Of a stretch of DNA of 64,000 nt, positions 27,670-36,173 are shown in pieces. The notes beneath the pieces were generated by a model. It was not told the origin of the DNA, searched no databases, and saw only the letters and a program-made list of their open reading frames with translations. The stretch spans positions 1,736,001 through 1,800,000 of the forward strand of contig CP064979.1 of assembly GCA_016699575.1 (NCBI GenBank). The letters are read 5' to 3'. The stretch comes from Flavobacteriales bacterium (GTDB taxonomy: Bacteria; Bacteroidota; Bacteroidia; Flavobacteriales_F; PHOS-HE28). Numbering within the stretch: the stretch's first letter is position 1; each line of letters begins with the position of its first letter. The position numbers and the translations under genes were made by a program.

Positions 27670-28635
27670 ATGCGTCACACGCTCATCGCACTGTTGCTCC
27701 TTACCGTCGGCGCGTCGAATGCCCAGGACGCCAACGGTTGCAAGGACCATCCGCTGATCACGCGCTACCCCGGTGCGACACTCGCTTGGTGCGAAGAGAT
27801 GAACCACGTGGACTACGCGATCGCACGTGGGCCGGTCACTGGCTATAAGCAGATCGATCAGTGGACGGAGGTGAAAGGCAAGCGCACGCGCATCTACTAC
27901 ACCATCAGCGGCACCGTCTCCTTGCGCGACCTCTACCTCAACTACCAGAGCGCGTTGAAGCGGGCGGGCGTCACCATCCTCGCCGAAGGGCAGCAGGACA
28001 AGTCCACCTCGCCGGAGGTGGGCAGCCGCACCATGATCGGCGTCCACTACGCCCGCAACGATTTCCCGCCCAGCGTAGGCATCAACCTGCTGAAGGGTTC
28101 GGCCACCAGCGCTGGCAGCTTCTACATCGCCGCCAGCATGAAGCACAACGACGTGCCGGCGCATGTGGTGGTGAGCGGCTCGCAATACACCAGCGATGTG
28201 AAGGTGCTGATGGTGGACATCATCGAAGAAGTGGCCATCGACACAGACAAGGTGAAAGTGGATGCCGAATGGATGAAGCAGCAGATCGAGGCCTATGGCA
28301 AAGTGGCGATCAACGACATCCTCTTCGATACCGACAAAGCCACCGTGCAAGCCGCTTCGCTACCCATCATCGGAGAGATCGCGCGTCTGCTGAAGTTGAT
28401 GCCCGATCTGAACGTCTATGTAGTGGGCCATACCGATATGACCGGGACGCTCGAGCACAACCTCGACCTGTCGAAGCGCCGTGCTGCGGAAGTCGTGCGC
28501 CTGCTCACCGCGGAACATGGCATAGCAGCGGCGAGGCTCGATGCGCATGGCGTTGGTCCGCTCGTGCCGGTGGGCACGAACAAGACCGAGGCGGGCAAGC
28601 AACTGAACCGGCGCGTGGAATTGGTGGCGCGGTAA
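27670..28635 (+). CDS. OmpA-family outer-membrane protein
   Basis: A 321-residue protein with signal peptide MRHTLIALLLLTVGASNAQ. The first 190 residues match no family I recognise. The C-terminal OmpA-like peptidoglycan-binding domain (about 205-321) contains INDILFDTDKATVQAASLP, VYVVGHTDMTGTLEHNLDLS, KRRAAEVV and a final QLNRRVELVAR. It probably anchors the outer membrane to peptidoglycan. Confidence 0.9.
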   Translation: MRHTLIALLLLTVGASNAQDANGCKDHPLITRYPGATLAWCEEMNHVDYAIARGPVTGYKQIDQWTEVKGKRTRIYYTISGTVSLRDLYLNYQSALKRAGVTILAEGQQDKSTSPEVGSRTMIGVHYARNDFPPSVGINLLKGSATSAGSFYIAASMKHNDVPAHVVVSGSQYTSDVKVLMVDIIEEVAIDTDKVKVDAEWMKQQIEAYGKVAINDILFDTDKATVQAASLPIIGEIARLLKLMPDLNVYVVGHTDMTGTLEHNLDLSKRRAAEVVRLLTAEHGIAAARLDAHGVGPLVPVGTNKTEAGKQLNRRVELVAR

Positions 28636-28644
28636 GCCCACCCG

Positions 28645-29013
28645 TCACTTGCCCGACTGCCACTGCTTGGCATCGGCCACAACGAGCGCCGATGGATCCG
28701 AAGGGCAACTGCTGCCAGGTATGGTGAATGCCGGATCAGCGCCGATCTGCATGGTGCTGCTGGTGCCGCTGGCATTCACGAAGTAGAGCAGGTTGGTGCC
28801 GGGCGTGTCCCAGCGCAAGAGCACCTGCGTGCCTGGCATCGGGTTGTTGAACTTCAGATAGTGCCCGCCTGGGGCTGTAGCGATAGGCACGGAATGGATG
28901 GTGATATCGTAGGTGTGCTGCTGTACGGTGGTCTGGTTGTTCTGCAACGTGCCATTGTACATGGCGATGCATACTTCGCTGTCGTTGAGCGTGAGCAGGA
29001 TGTCGATGATCAT
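28645..29013 (-). CDS. Small hypothetical protein
   Basis: The ATG at 29013 (MIIDILLTLNDSEVCIAMYN) gives 122 residues without a signal peptide; a longer frame upstream is possible. The sequence is beta-rich (HTYDITIHSVPIATAPGGHY, QVLLRWDTPGTNLLYFVN). The family was not recognised. It lies 67 bp downstream of the free-standing LytTR gene on the same strand and may be the fourth gene of that operon. Confidence 0.6.
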   Translation of the reverse strand: MIIDILLTLNDSEVCIAMYNGTLQNNQTTVQQHTYDITIHSVPIATAPGGHYLKFNNPMPGTQVLLRWDTPGTNLLYFVNASGTSSTMQIGADPAFTIPGSSCPSDPSALVVADAKQWQSGK

Positions 29014-29080
29014 TGGTGTGGGTTGTTGCCGAAAAGTAGAAAGTCGTTGCACAGTAGCACGTCATGTGTTTCCCGTCCGC

Positions 29081-29404
29081 TCAGATCATCCGCAGCAACT
29101 TCAACACCTCACTGCGGAAGCTCCGCCCGATCGGCAACCACTTGTCGCCCACGTGCAACCCGTTGTCGCTCACGGCCAGCACACGGTCCAAATTCACCGC
29201 GTGGCAGCGGTGGATGCGCTGGATGCGTTCATCGGCCACGGTGTCCAGCACTTCCTTCAGCATGCGCGGCACGGTGAAGGTGCGCGATGCGGTATACACG
29301 GTGGTGCTGTTGTCATCGGCTTCCAGGTACAGCACCTCGCTCACGGCAACGCGGCTCCATTGCCGCCCGTCGCGCACGAAGACCGCTTTGCCCGCCGGCG
29401 ACAT
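29081..29404 (-). CDS. Free-standing LytTR DNA-binding protein
   Basis: A 107-residue protein consisting of a LytTR domain only (VSEVLYLEADDNSTTVYT, IQRIHRCHAVNLDRVLAV, LHVGDKWLPIGRSFRSEVL); no receiver is present. It starts 3 bp after the stop of the beta-helix gene, so it is translated from the operon whose promoter carries three GTTCAC repeats. LytTR proteins bind direct repeats spaced about 21 bp, making autoregulation the simplest reading. Phosphorylation-independent control, or pairing with a full-length regulator, is possible. Confidence 0.9.
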   Translation of the reverse strand: MSPAGKAVFVRDGRQWSRVAVSEVLYLEADDNSTTVYTASRTFTVPRMLKEVLDTVADERIQRIHRCHAVNLDRVLAVSDNGLHVGDKWLPIGRSFRSEVLKLLRMI

Positions 29405-29407
29405 CGA

Positions 29408-31252
29408 TCACTGTTTGATGAAGCGCGCCGTACGGGGTTCAGCTCCATCCATCCAACGCAACAAGTGCATGCCTAGGCTGAGTTCACGAACATCGATCGC
29501 TGTGACCGGCTGCGCGGTCCCCGAGAGAAGGATGCGTCCTTGCACGTCGATCACCTCGTAAGCCGCCCCGGCGACAAGTCCGGTCACGTTCAACATTTCG
29601 CTGGCGGGTATCGGGTAGAGCGAAACGACGCTATTCGACACCTCCGGTACGCTGGTATTGATATCCACCACTACCGTGATGTTGATGCTGTAGGAGCAGA
29701 AGTTGCCATCGAGCACATCGCAGCTGTAGTTGCCGCCAGCCGTGATCGTGGTGGTGGGTGAGGTGGAACCTGTGCTCCAGTTGTACGCATTGAATGAAGC
29801 GTTCAGGCCGAGCTGGTAGGGAAGATCGCTGGCGAGGATGGTGATCGTCGGTGCCTGCATCGCATTGGTGCTGGCGGTGTACTCATCGGCGCCCATGTCG
29901 CATACGGGGTTTCCGCGCGCATCGCCGTCAATGTCCGCAGCAACGACAAAGAAGTACTCGCCCATGTTGTCCACGGCGCAGTTGTTCATGTGCAGATCGG
30001 GTTGGATCGGGAACACGGGGTCGATGTCCGTATCGCCCGTGCCTTGACTTGTCCCGCTCTGGTGCGCAGCGATGGAGGTATAAGCACTACCGGCCACGCT
30101 ACTGAGCGTGCCACCCGTGCTGAAGAGGCAGTTGTGATCTTCCGCTAGCACATTGCCCGCCACGTTCACGATGTAGGCCAAGCCTCCTGTGTTGTTCGCG
30201 AAGATGTTGTTGCGCACCAACGCATCCTGCCCATCGGCGAAATTGCTCAGGTGGAAGAAGGCATAGCTCTGGAACTGGTTGCCAGCGGCCACGAGCACAC
30301 TGTTGTACAAGATCTTCATATCCCACAGGTTGTACACGGCAAGGCCCCACACATCGCCGGTACCGTTCACATACACCATGTTGTTGCTGATCATGTTGCC
30401 CGTGGTGTTCTGCGTGTTGCCCACTTCGATGCCCGTGCAACCGTTGGTCGCATACGCTTGGATGTCGTTGCGGCGGATCTGGCTGCCCCCATCGAAGAAG
30501 GTGGTGCGGATGGCCACGTACCAATCGCCTACGGTGGTGCTGAAGTCGTTGTCGCCGATGGAGCCGGTGCAGTGGTTCAGTTTGATGCCGGTACCGATCT
30601 GCTGACGGAATTCGTTGCCACTGATGATCACACCGCCGATGCGTGCGCCGTTGAAGCCATAACCGTCCAGATCGATCGCCGTGTTCCCGTTGAAGAAGCT
30701 GTTGTCCAGGATCAGCACGTCCTGTGGATTATTATCGGTGTTCAGGGTGAACTGGTCGCAGTGCACCAGGATGCGGTCGAAATAGGCCGAGCCCGATGGG
30801 TTGGTGCTGCCGTGGAACACGCACTGTTCGATGGTGAGACCTGAGAGCCCGTTGATGAAATGCACGGCACGCGCATAGTCGTAGTCGAGCGGACGGAAGG
30901 TGAGTTTCTCCAGCACCACGCCGTGCGGGCCCTCCAAGCGGAAGATGAAGTTGTCGGTGGTGCTGCTGGCGTCATACTCCAGGTTCACCGCCTGCGCGCC
31001 ATTCGTTTCGTTGCGGAAGATGATGGTGCCCGGTGTGCCCGGCACGGCGCCCACGTTGTACTGACCCACATATGTGCCAGGCCGGATGTTGAAAGTGACG
31101 TTGCCCGTGGCACCCTGGTTCATCAACGCGTTCACCGCAGCTGTGATGGTCGCGAAATCCGGGTTGGCCCCGCCTACCGTTTTGGTGCCCGAGAGTTGAG
31201 CGCTCGCCGTGGACGATAGGGCGAGGAAGAGGAGCGTAACGATGTGCTTCAT
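29408..31252 (-). CDS. Right-handed beta-helix protein with T9SS sorting domain
   Basis: The ATG at 31252 overlaps the upstream stop (ATGA) and gives 614 residues with signal peptide MKHIVTLLFLALSSTASAQ. The opening LSGTKTVGGANPDFATITAAV and GNVTFNIRPGTYVGQYNVG match the neighbouring beta-helix proteins. Helix rungs (LTIEQCVFHG, ARIGGVIISGNEF, GNMISNNMVYVN) end at ARGNPVCDMGADEY. A short Ig-like segment precedes a type A sorting domain (about 545-614: SVVSLYPIPASEMLNVTG). It is the middle gene of an operon under a GTTCAC operator and is translationally coupled. Confidence 0.88.
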   Translation of the reverse strand: MKHIVTLLFLALSSTASAQLSGTKTVGGANPDFATITAAVNALMNQGATGNVTFNIRPGTYVGQYNVGAVPGTPGTIIFRNETNGAQAVNLEYDASSTTDNFIFRLEGPHGVVLEKLTFRPLDYDYARAVHFINGLSGLTIEQCVFHGSTNPSGSAYFDRILVHCDQFTLNTDNNPQDVLILDNSFFNGNTAIDLDGYGFNGARIGGVIISGNEFRQQIGTGIKLNHCTGSIGDNDFSTTVGDWYVAIRTTFFDGGSQIRRNDIQAYATNGCTGIEVGNTQNTTGNMISNNMVYVNGTGDVWGLAVYNLWDMKILYNSVLVAAGNQFQSYAFFHLSNFADGQDALVRNNIFANNTGGLAYIVNVAGNVLAEDHNCLFSTGGTLSSVAGSAYTSIAAHQSGTSQGTGDTDIDPVFPIQPDLHMNNCAVDNMGEYFFVVAADIDGDARGNPVCDMGADEYTASTNAMQAPTITILASDLPYQLGLNASFNAYNWSTGSTSPTTTITAGGNYSCDVLDGNFCSYSINITVVVDINTSVPEVSNSVVSLYPIPASEMLNVTGLVAGAAYEVIDVQGRILLSGTAQPVTAIDVRELSLGMHLLRWMDGAEPRTARFIKQ

Positions 31253-32562
31253 GGTGTGGTGAGTTTGTTCAAGAGGCCTTTGCCTTTCTTCAGAATGTCG
31301 TTGCCACCGGACTGTTGAGGAGCGGCCCCGCTCTGGCCCGATGTGCTCGATCCGCCGGAAGATACGGGCGCTGCATTTCCCTTGCACAGCATGCCCGGCT
31401 CGTAGCTGTTGATCCGTGCGATATCATCGGCACTGGTGAGCATCCACACTTCAAGTGCTGTGATCTTGTAGGTCTCGCCGGTCTTCTGGCCGTTCTTCCA
31501 TGTGCCTCCGGCTTTCGTCAAGGCCATGCGCACATGCGCATCCTGCGTGGCGTTCCACCACTCCATCATGTCGGGCTGCTGGCTCTTCACGCCGGGATCG
31601 GGGCAGTACTGCTGCGCGTAGGTGCTCTTGCCTTTGAAAGCGTTGTTCACCGCCTTGTTCACCAGGTCGGCACCTTGGGGCGTAAGACGCGTGGAACTCC
31701 CTTCCACGAAATACACGGGTGCCAGCATGCGGATCAGGTACGCCTCGAACTGCGCCGCCGTGCCTTCGCGCAGCAGCTTGTGCGTGTGCATGAACACGTC
31801 CACATCGCGGGCAAAGTCGGGGATCGTTACATCGCCCAATGCGGCCAATGCCGCCTGGGCCTGTGCTTCCTGTTCGCGGCTGCCGATGGTCTCCATCGCG
31901 CGGATGTCTTCGGGCGAATAACTGCGCTTGTTGTCGTGCTGCACATCGCGCTCCACCGTCACCATGAACGACCGCCACGGGTCGCTCACCTTCTCGCGGT
32001 AGAAGCGCGTCTCCTGCCGCGTGCTTTCCGTGGCCACTTCCACATCACTGATGATCACATCGGCCACAACATCGAACTGCATGCTGAAGGAGAGCGGCGT
32101 GTGCCAAACGGTCTTCGGGTCGGCGGCCACCGCGATGCTCTTCAGGTCCACCATGCGGTTGTAGCGGTACTCGCCTACGAAGTCCTTCAGGTATTTGCGG
32201 GCGTGTGCCAGGATCTCCTCCCTGGTGGGCGCGGGAATACCTTCGTACTCGTTGAGACTGGTCTTCCACTCGCGGTAGCTGGGCGGGTTGCCGGTGTGGT
32301 AGCGCGCGAAGCCGTACACCACCACCTTGGCGTTGGGGAACTCCGGCACATCGGCCGGCAGCCAGATGGTGGCGCCGCGTTCCCAGAACCACTGCGCGTG
32401 CGCATCGCTCCACACCTTCTTGGTGGTGCCCTTCACCAGTTCCACCTTCAATTGCTTGGGGCTCGCGATGTCCTTCAGGATCTGTGCGTCGGTGGGCTGG
32501 GCATAGGCGGCCAGGGCGGAAAGGCAGATGGCGGCGACAAGCAGGGCGATACGGGTGCGCAT
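31249..32562 (-). CDS. Exported protein of unknown function
   Basis: The ATG at 32562 (MRTRIALLVAAICLSALAAYAQ signal peptide) gives 437 residues. The body is mixed alpha/beta, rich in aromatic and charged residues (WFWERGATIWLPADVPEF, EYRYNRMVDLKSIAV). It ends in a Ser/Gly/Gln-rich linker and a short basic tail (ILKKGKGLLNKLTTP). No sorting domain or catalytic motif was recognised. It is the first gene of the operon with the beta-helix protein and the LytTR protein. Confidence 0.78.
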   Translation of the reverse strand: MRTRIALLVAAICLSALAAYAQPTDAQILKDIASPKQLKVELVKGTTKKVWSDAHAQWFWERGATIWLPADVPEFPNAKVVVYGFARYHTGNPPSYREWKTSLNEYEGIPAPTREEILAHARKYLKDFVGEYRYNRMVDLKSIAVAADPKTVWHTPLSFSMQFDVVADVIISDVEVATESTRQETRFYREKVSDPWRSFMVTVERDVQHDNKRSYSPEDIRAMETIGSREQEAQAQAALAALGDVTIPDFARDVDVFMHTHKLLREGTAAQFEAYLIRMLAPVYFVEGSSTRLTPQGADLVNKAVNNAFKGKSTYAQQYCPDPGVKSQQPDMMEWWNATQDAHVRMALTKAGGTWKNGQKTGETYKITALEVWMLTSADDIARINSYEPGMLCKGNAAPVSSGGSSTSGQSGAAPQQSGGNDILKKGKGLLNKLTTP

Positions 32563-32603
32563 GACAGTGGGTGTTGGTGCCACGAACGTGCGCGATCGCA
32601 GTG

Positions 32604-32650
32604 GTGAACGGGCCAGTGATCGGGTGAACGCACGGCTGGGATGGGTGAAC
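32604..32650 (-). promoter_or_regulatory. Triple GTTCAC direct-repeat operator of the LytTR-containing operon
   Basis: Coding-strand GTTCAC copies begin at 32650, 32629 and 32609, with spacings of 21 and 20 bp. The first two have the same position as in the other promoters: the TTCG element (plus-strand CGAA at 32583-32586) is 43 bp from the second copy and 20 bp from the ATG at 32562. The third copy lies closer to the -7 element and could mediate repression. Confidence 0.75.
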
Positions 32651-32760
32651 GCTTCCTGCCGGCCCCGGGGTTTTCAACACCAACCTCTTATCACGTATCC
32701 CGGAAAACCGGGAGGCGGGCGATCCAGCGGGCGGTTAACGTTGGCCGCAACACACCACCT

Positions 32761-33654
32761 ATGAAGACCAGCAACATCCTCACCTCCCCGCGCAACGCCG
32801 CCATAGCTGTCGCGGTGGCCGCCTTCGTCGCCGTGCTTCTGGGCTGCGGCACCAGCAACCCACCGAACGCAGGTGGGCCGGCCGCCGTGACGTACGCCGC
32901 ACCACCACCACCGCCAGCCGATTCCATGCACTTGCTCGACAGCACCTACCAGCGCCTCCATGGTCTCTTCACCGCCAACTTCGATGCGGGCCGTGGGGTA
33001 CCGTTGCTGCACACAGCGCAGGAGATCCCTTTCGACACCTTGCTGCAACTGGCCCCAGGAGGCCAGGGGCTGCACGCGCTGCACATCGACTATGGTCTCT
33101 CGGGCGATTCCATCCGGCTGGCGTTCTGCACCGTGGCGTTGAGCCCCACGGGCGATAGCGACCGGTTCAGCTACACAGTGGGCAGCACCGTGAAGGACTG
33201 GAACCGCGGCCGGTTCACCAACTACGACCGCACGCAGTGGCGCGCACGTTATCAGTTCGATGCTTCCAGCACTACCGTGTACTACAGCAAGGTGCGCGTA
33301 CGGCACACGCCCACGGGCTCCTTCGTGGCGCTGGACCCGCACACCGATGCCGGGGCCGATGTGCTCGCCTGGGAAGACGAAGTGCTGGCACTACAGGACC
33401 AGAACGCCCAAGGGCACCCCGACAGCACCTTGCACACCGTGTTCCGTTGCATTGGCCGGCGCGATGCCGAGGCGCAACTGCGCCACGGCATGGCCCTGCA
33501 CATGCGCCTAAGGGCCGTGCAGGCGCCCAATTCCGGTTACCGCGACCTGCTCGACAACAACCACTACCCCACCCGTCCATTGCACATGCACGGTGCCGAC
33601 TTCGGCTCCATGAACCCGCCCGGCAACGGCTATTACGAGCTGCCCCCGCAATGA
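32761..33654 (+). CDS. Predicted lipoprotein
   Basis: A 297-residue protein with lipoprotein signal (AAIAVAVAAFVAVLLGC, Cys29) and a Pro-rich stretch after the lipidation site. The following domain (about 55-297) contains PLLHTAQEIPFDTLLQLAPG and WRARYQFDASSTTVYYSKVR. The last residues (LHMHGADFGSMNPPGNGYYE) are Gly/His/Met rich. The family was not recognised. It reads away from the operon at 32562, with 198 bp between the start codons, and probably heads the transcript containing the membrane protein and kinase that follow. Confidence 0.78.
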   Translation: MKTSNILTSPRNAAIAVAVAAFVAVLLGCGTSNPPNAGGPAAVTYAAPPPPPADSMHLLDSTYQRLHGLFTANFDAGRGVPLLHTAQEIPFDTLLQLAPGGQGLHALHIDYGLSGDSIRLAFCTVALSPTGDSDRFSYTVGSTVKDWNRGRFTNYDRTQWRARYQFDASSTTVYYSKVRVRHTPTGSFVALDPHTDAGADVLAWEDEVLALQDQNAQGHPDSTLHTVFRCIGRRDAEAQLRHGMALHMRLRAVQAPNSGYRDLLDNNHYPTRPLHMHGADFGSMNPPGNGYYELPPQ

Positions 33655-33735
33655 CCACCGGTACCTTCGGCAGAACACCGCCCTCCCATCCTCTCCCTTT
33701 GGTCCATATGCATTGCCGCAGTAACGGTCTTCGCC

Positions 33736-34326
33736 TTGCTGGCCCGCGCCATGGCCCGCATGCCCGCCGACCGGTTCCATCGCTTGCTCGGCTGGTGGGT
33801 GGTGCTGGCAGCAACAGTGGAGCTGCTGGCCATGCTGCTCAACGAACTGGGCGTGCACAACGTGCTGCTCTACAACCTCTACTGGCCCGTGGAGTTCGTG
33901 CTGCTGCTGGCGCTCAGCCACGCCCTGCACCCGTGGCCACGGCCGGTGCTGCTCACGCTGAGCGGTGGCTTCCTCGCCGCATGGGCCATCAACCTGTCGC
34001 TCATCGACCCCGCCGCGCGACTGGTCAACACCTCCGTGATCATGGGGGCCTTGTTGCTCACCGCCCTTTACCTGCTGCGGCTCTGGCACCTGGCCAACAC
34101 GTTGCAGGCGCGCCTGCGCAACTCGGCCGCCTACTGGTTGTGCCTTGCCGTGCTGGTGTACTACGGAGCCGCCGCACCGCTGCTGGGTTCCATCAACTAC
34201 TTCCTGGAAGTGGACACCACCTTGGCGCAAGGCCTCTTCCGCATCACGCAAGTGCTGTTCCTCCTCAAGTTCGCGCTCATGGGCACCGCCTGCCTGCGCG
34301 CCCGCACACCCGTATCCACCACCTGA
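33736..34326 (+). CDS. Multi-helix membrane protein (start uncertain)
   Basis: The frame yields at least 196 residues with five or six transmembrane helices (LLGWWVVLAATVELLAMLL, NLYWPVEFVLLLALSH, VLLTLSGGFLAAWAINLSL, SVIMGALLLTALYLL, YWLCLAVLVYYGAAAPLLG, VLFLLKFALMGTA). No ATG or GTG begins the frame: the first usable codon is TTG at 33736. Hydrophobic codons continue upstream to about 33688 (ILSLWSICIAAVTVFALLA), which looks like the true first helix. It stops 1 bp before the kinase gene, so it may feed a membrane signal to that kinase. Confidence 0.72.
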   Translation: MLARAMARMPADRFHRLLGWWVVLAATVELLAMLLNELGVHNVLLYNLYWPVEFVLLLALSHALHPWPRPVLLTLSGGFLAAWAINLSLIDPAARLVNTSVIMGALLLTALYLLRLWHLANTLQARLRNSAAYWLCLAVLVYYGAAAPLLGSINYFLEVDTTLAQGLFRITQVLFLLKFALMGTACLRARTPVSTT

Positions 34327-34327
34327 C

Positions 34328-35080
34328 ATGACGGAACACGCCGACATCGCCACCGTGGTCATCATCAGCGCGCTAGGCATCCTGCTGCTGCTGGGCGTGG
34401 CCGTGGTGCTGCTCATCGTGGTGCACCAGCGCCGCATGCTGCACCGCGCACAGCTGGCCGAACTGCAACTGCAGCACGCCGCCGACATCCGCGAGGTGGA
34501 ACGCGAAGTGCTGGACCATACGCTGCGCGATGTGAGCCGCGAACTGCACGACAATGTGGGCCACCTGGTGACCGCCGCGCGCGTGGACGCCGTGGCCCTG
34601 ATGCAGGGTGAACATGTGGACGTGGCCGCCATGGAAGACACCTTGCAGCGGGCGGCGGACGAACTGCGCCGCATCAGCAAGGGCCTCAACACCGACCACC
34701 TGCGCGACCGCCCGCTGGCCACCCTGCTGCAAGAAGAGTGCGACCGCCTGAACCGCCCCGGCAAACGCGAGGTGGTGCTGCTGGCCGATGTGCGCCACAA
34801 CGACCTGCCGCCCGACCAGCACGCCGTGCTCTTCCGCATCTTCCAGGAGGCCATGACCAACGCCTTGAAGCATGCCGGCGCCAGCCGCATCACCGTTACC
34901 CTGGTGAACAACGGCGAGCTGCGCATGGCCGTGCAGGACAACGGCGACGGCTTCGACACCACCGCGAAAAGCAAAGGACAGGGCCTGGCCAATCTCCACC
35001 GGCGTGCGGCCCTCATCGGTGCGCAATGCACCATCATCAGCTCGCCGGGCAAGGGCACCACCGTTATCGTATCGCGATGA
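34328..35080 (+). CDS. NarL-type sensor histidine kinase, single N-terminal helix
   Basis: A 250-residue protein. One transmembrane helix (VVIISALGILLLLGVAVVLLI) is followed by a coiled coil and HisKA_3 phospho-acceptor region (LRDVSRELHDNVGHLVTAAR). The HATPase domain has FRIFQEAMTNALKHAGAS, DNGDGFD and GQGLANLHRRA. There is no sensor domain, so input probably comes from the co-transcribed membrane protein. Its stop overlaps the start of the response regulator (ATGA), a cognate pair arrangement. Confidence 0.92.
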   Translation: MTEHADIATVVIISALGILLLLGVAVVLLIVVHQRRMLHRAQLAELQLQHAADIREVEREVLDHTLRDVSRELHDNVGHLVTAARVDAVALMQGEHVDVAAMEDTLQRAADELRRISKGLNTDHLRDRPLATLLQEECDRLNRPGKREVVLLADVRHNDLPPDQHAVLFRIFQEAMTNALKHAGASRITVTLVNNGELRMAVQDNGDGFDTTAKSKGQGLANLHRRAALIGAQCTIISSPGKGTTVIVSR

Positions 35081-35751
35081 GCACCACCCCCATTACGCGC
35101 GTGGCCTTCGTGGACGACCATACGCTGGTGCGCACCGGCCTGGTGGGCCTGGTGAACCGACTGGGCGGTTACCGCGTGGTGCTGGAAGCAGACGATGGCC
35201 GCGAATTCACGAAGGCACTGCCCAAAGGGCCCAACATCGACATCGCCATCGTGGACCTCAACATGCCCATCATGGACGGCTACGCCACCATTGCTTGGCT
35301 GCACAAGAACCACCCCCACATCAAGGCGCTGGCCCTCACCTTCGATGCCAGCGAATCGGCCGCCATACGCGCCGTGCACGTGGGCGCGCGCGGTTTCCTG
35401 CTCAAGAACGTGAAACCCGCCGTGTTCAAGGAAGCGCTGGACAGCGTGCGCGATACGGGCTACTACGGCAGCGAAGAAGGATACAACGCGAACGAGGACC
35501 GGCGCTCCAACTACGAGCGGCAACAGGAGAAGATCCTGTCCGCCATCACCGACCGTGAACTGGAATTCATCAAGCTCGCCTGCGCGCCGGAGGAGTTCAC
35601 GTACATGGAGATCGCGGACCGCATGAACATCAAGCCCAGTACCGTCGAGGCGCACCGCAAGCATGTCTTTGATCGGTTCCGCATCAAGAGCAAGGCGGGG
35701 TTGGTCATCTTCGCTTACCGCTGGGGCATTGTGCAGGTGGTGCAAGGGTGA
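35077..35751 (+). CDS. NarL/LuxR response regulator, partner of the preceding kinase
   Basis: A 224-residue protein. The receiver has the acidic pair in VAFVDDHTLVRTGLV, phospho-acceptor Asp in IAIVDLNMPIMDGYAT and Lys in FLLKNVKP. A linker rich in Tyr, Asn and Glu leads to a LuxR helix-turn-helix (about 155-224: ITDRELEFIKLACAPEEFTY, MNIKPSTVEAHRKHVFDRF). It is translationally coupled to the kinase by a 4-bp overlap. Confidence 0.92.
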   Translation: MSTTPITRVAFVDDHTLVRTGLVGLVNRLGGYRVVLEADDGREFTKALPKGPNIDIAIVDLNMPIMDGYATIAWLHKNHPHIKALALTFDASESAAIRAVHVGARGFLLKNVKPAVFKEALDSVRDTGYYGSEEGYNANEDRRSNYERQQEKILSAITDRELEFIKLACAPEEFTYMEIADRMNIKPSTVEAHRKHVFDRFRIKSKAGLVIFAYRWGIVQVVQG

Positions 35752-35816
35752 GGGGTGCAGAACACCCTGCACGCGCTCAGCTTGTCGCCGTTCGATCGCC
35801 CATCGGAAAAATGCAA

Positions 35817-35839
35817 CCCCGGCCGCGATACGGCCGGGG
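35817..35839. terminator. Nine-base-pair GC hairpin after the kinase/regulator operon
   Basis: CCCCGGCCG (35817-35825) pairs perfectly with CGGCCGGGG (35831-35839) across CGATA. The A-run lies on the 5' side (35807-35811), so classical T-run termination would work for minus-strand transcripts. On the plus strand it is a plausible stem without T tail. Confidence 0.5.
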
Positions 35840-35996
35840 CTGCTGCTCCGGAGCCCTAACAGACCCACCATGGATCGGCTCCCGGGGCGCAAGGTTGTGC
35901 CTCCCCCTTGTACCACGTGCATTCCGCGCATCCCGATTTTTCAGGAGGCGCGGCACTTTTTTTCTTATCTGTTTTGCAGCGCACCAACACAAGGCC

Positions 35997-36173
35997 ATGC
36001 ACAGCACGTCCGCGGCGCCCACGGAAGTCACCGAGCAACAGCGCGTGCTGCTGCTCCAACTGCAGCACCGTTTCGAGGACGTGCCCCGCAGTGCGCAAAC
36101 TGCAGCGCCGCCCGCCGGCCGCACAAGTAGCGCACCACCGGCGCAACCCGCCCCGCACGCCACGGCGGCATGA
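35997..36173 (+). CDS. Small protein translationally coupled to a response regulator
   Basis: A 58-residue product, MHSTSAAPTEVTEQQRVLL then LQLQHRFEDVP and a Pro/Ala-rich tail. It was not recognised. The case for a real gene is its stop overlapping the next ATG (ATGA at 36170) and a T-rich, TTTTG-containing promoter-like stretch at about 35957-35978 just upstream. It may be a leader peptide or a small partner of the regulator. Confidence 0.5.
   Translation: MHSTSAAPTEVTEQQRVLLLQLQHRFEDVPRSAQTAAPPAGRTSSAPPAQPAPHATAA

Noticed and set aside
35817..35839. Riboswitch or attenuator ahead of the regulator at 36170
   Set aside because: It is a single simple hairpin 150 bp upstream without conserved riboswitch elements; a terminator is the simpler reading.
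33508..35931. 807-residue open frame on the minus strand
   Set aside because: It runs antisense through the membrane protein, kinase and regulator genes. Its sequence is a high-GC codon shadow without domains.
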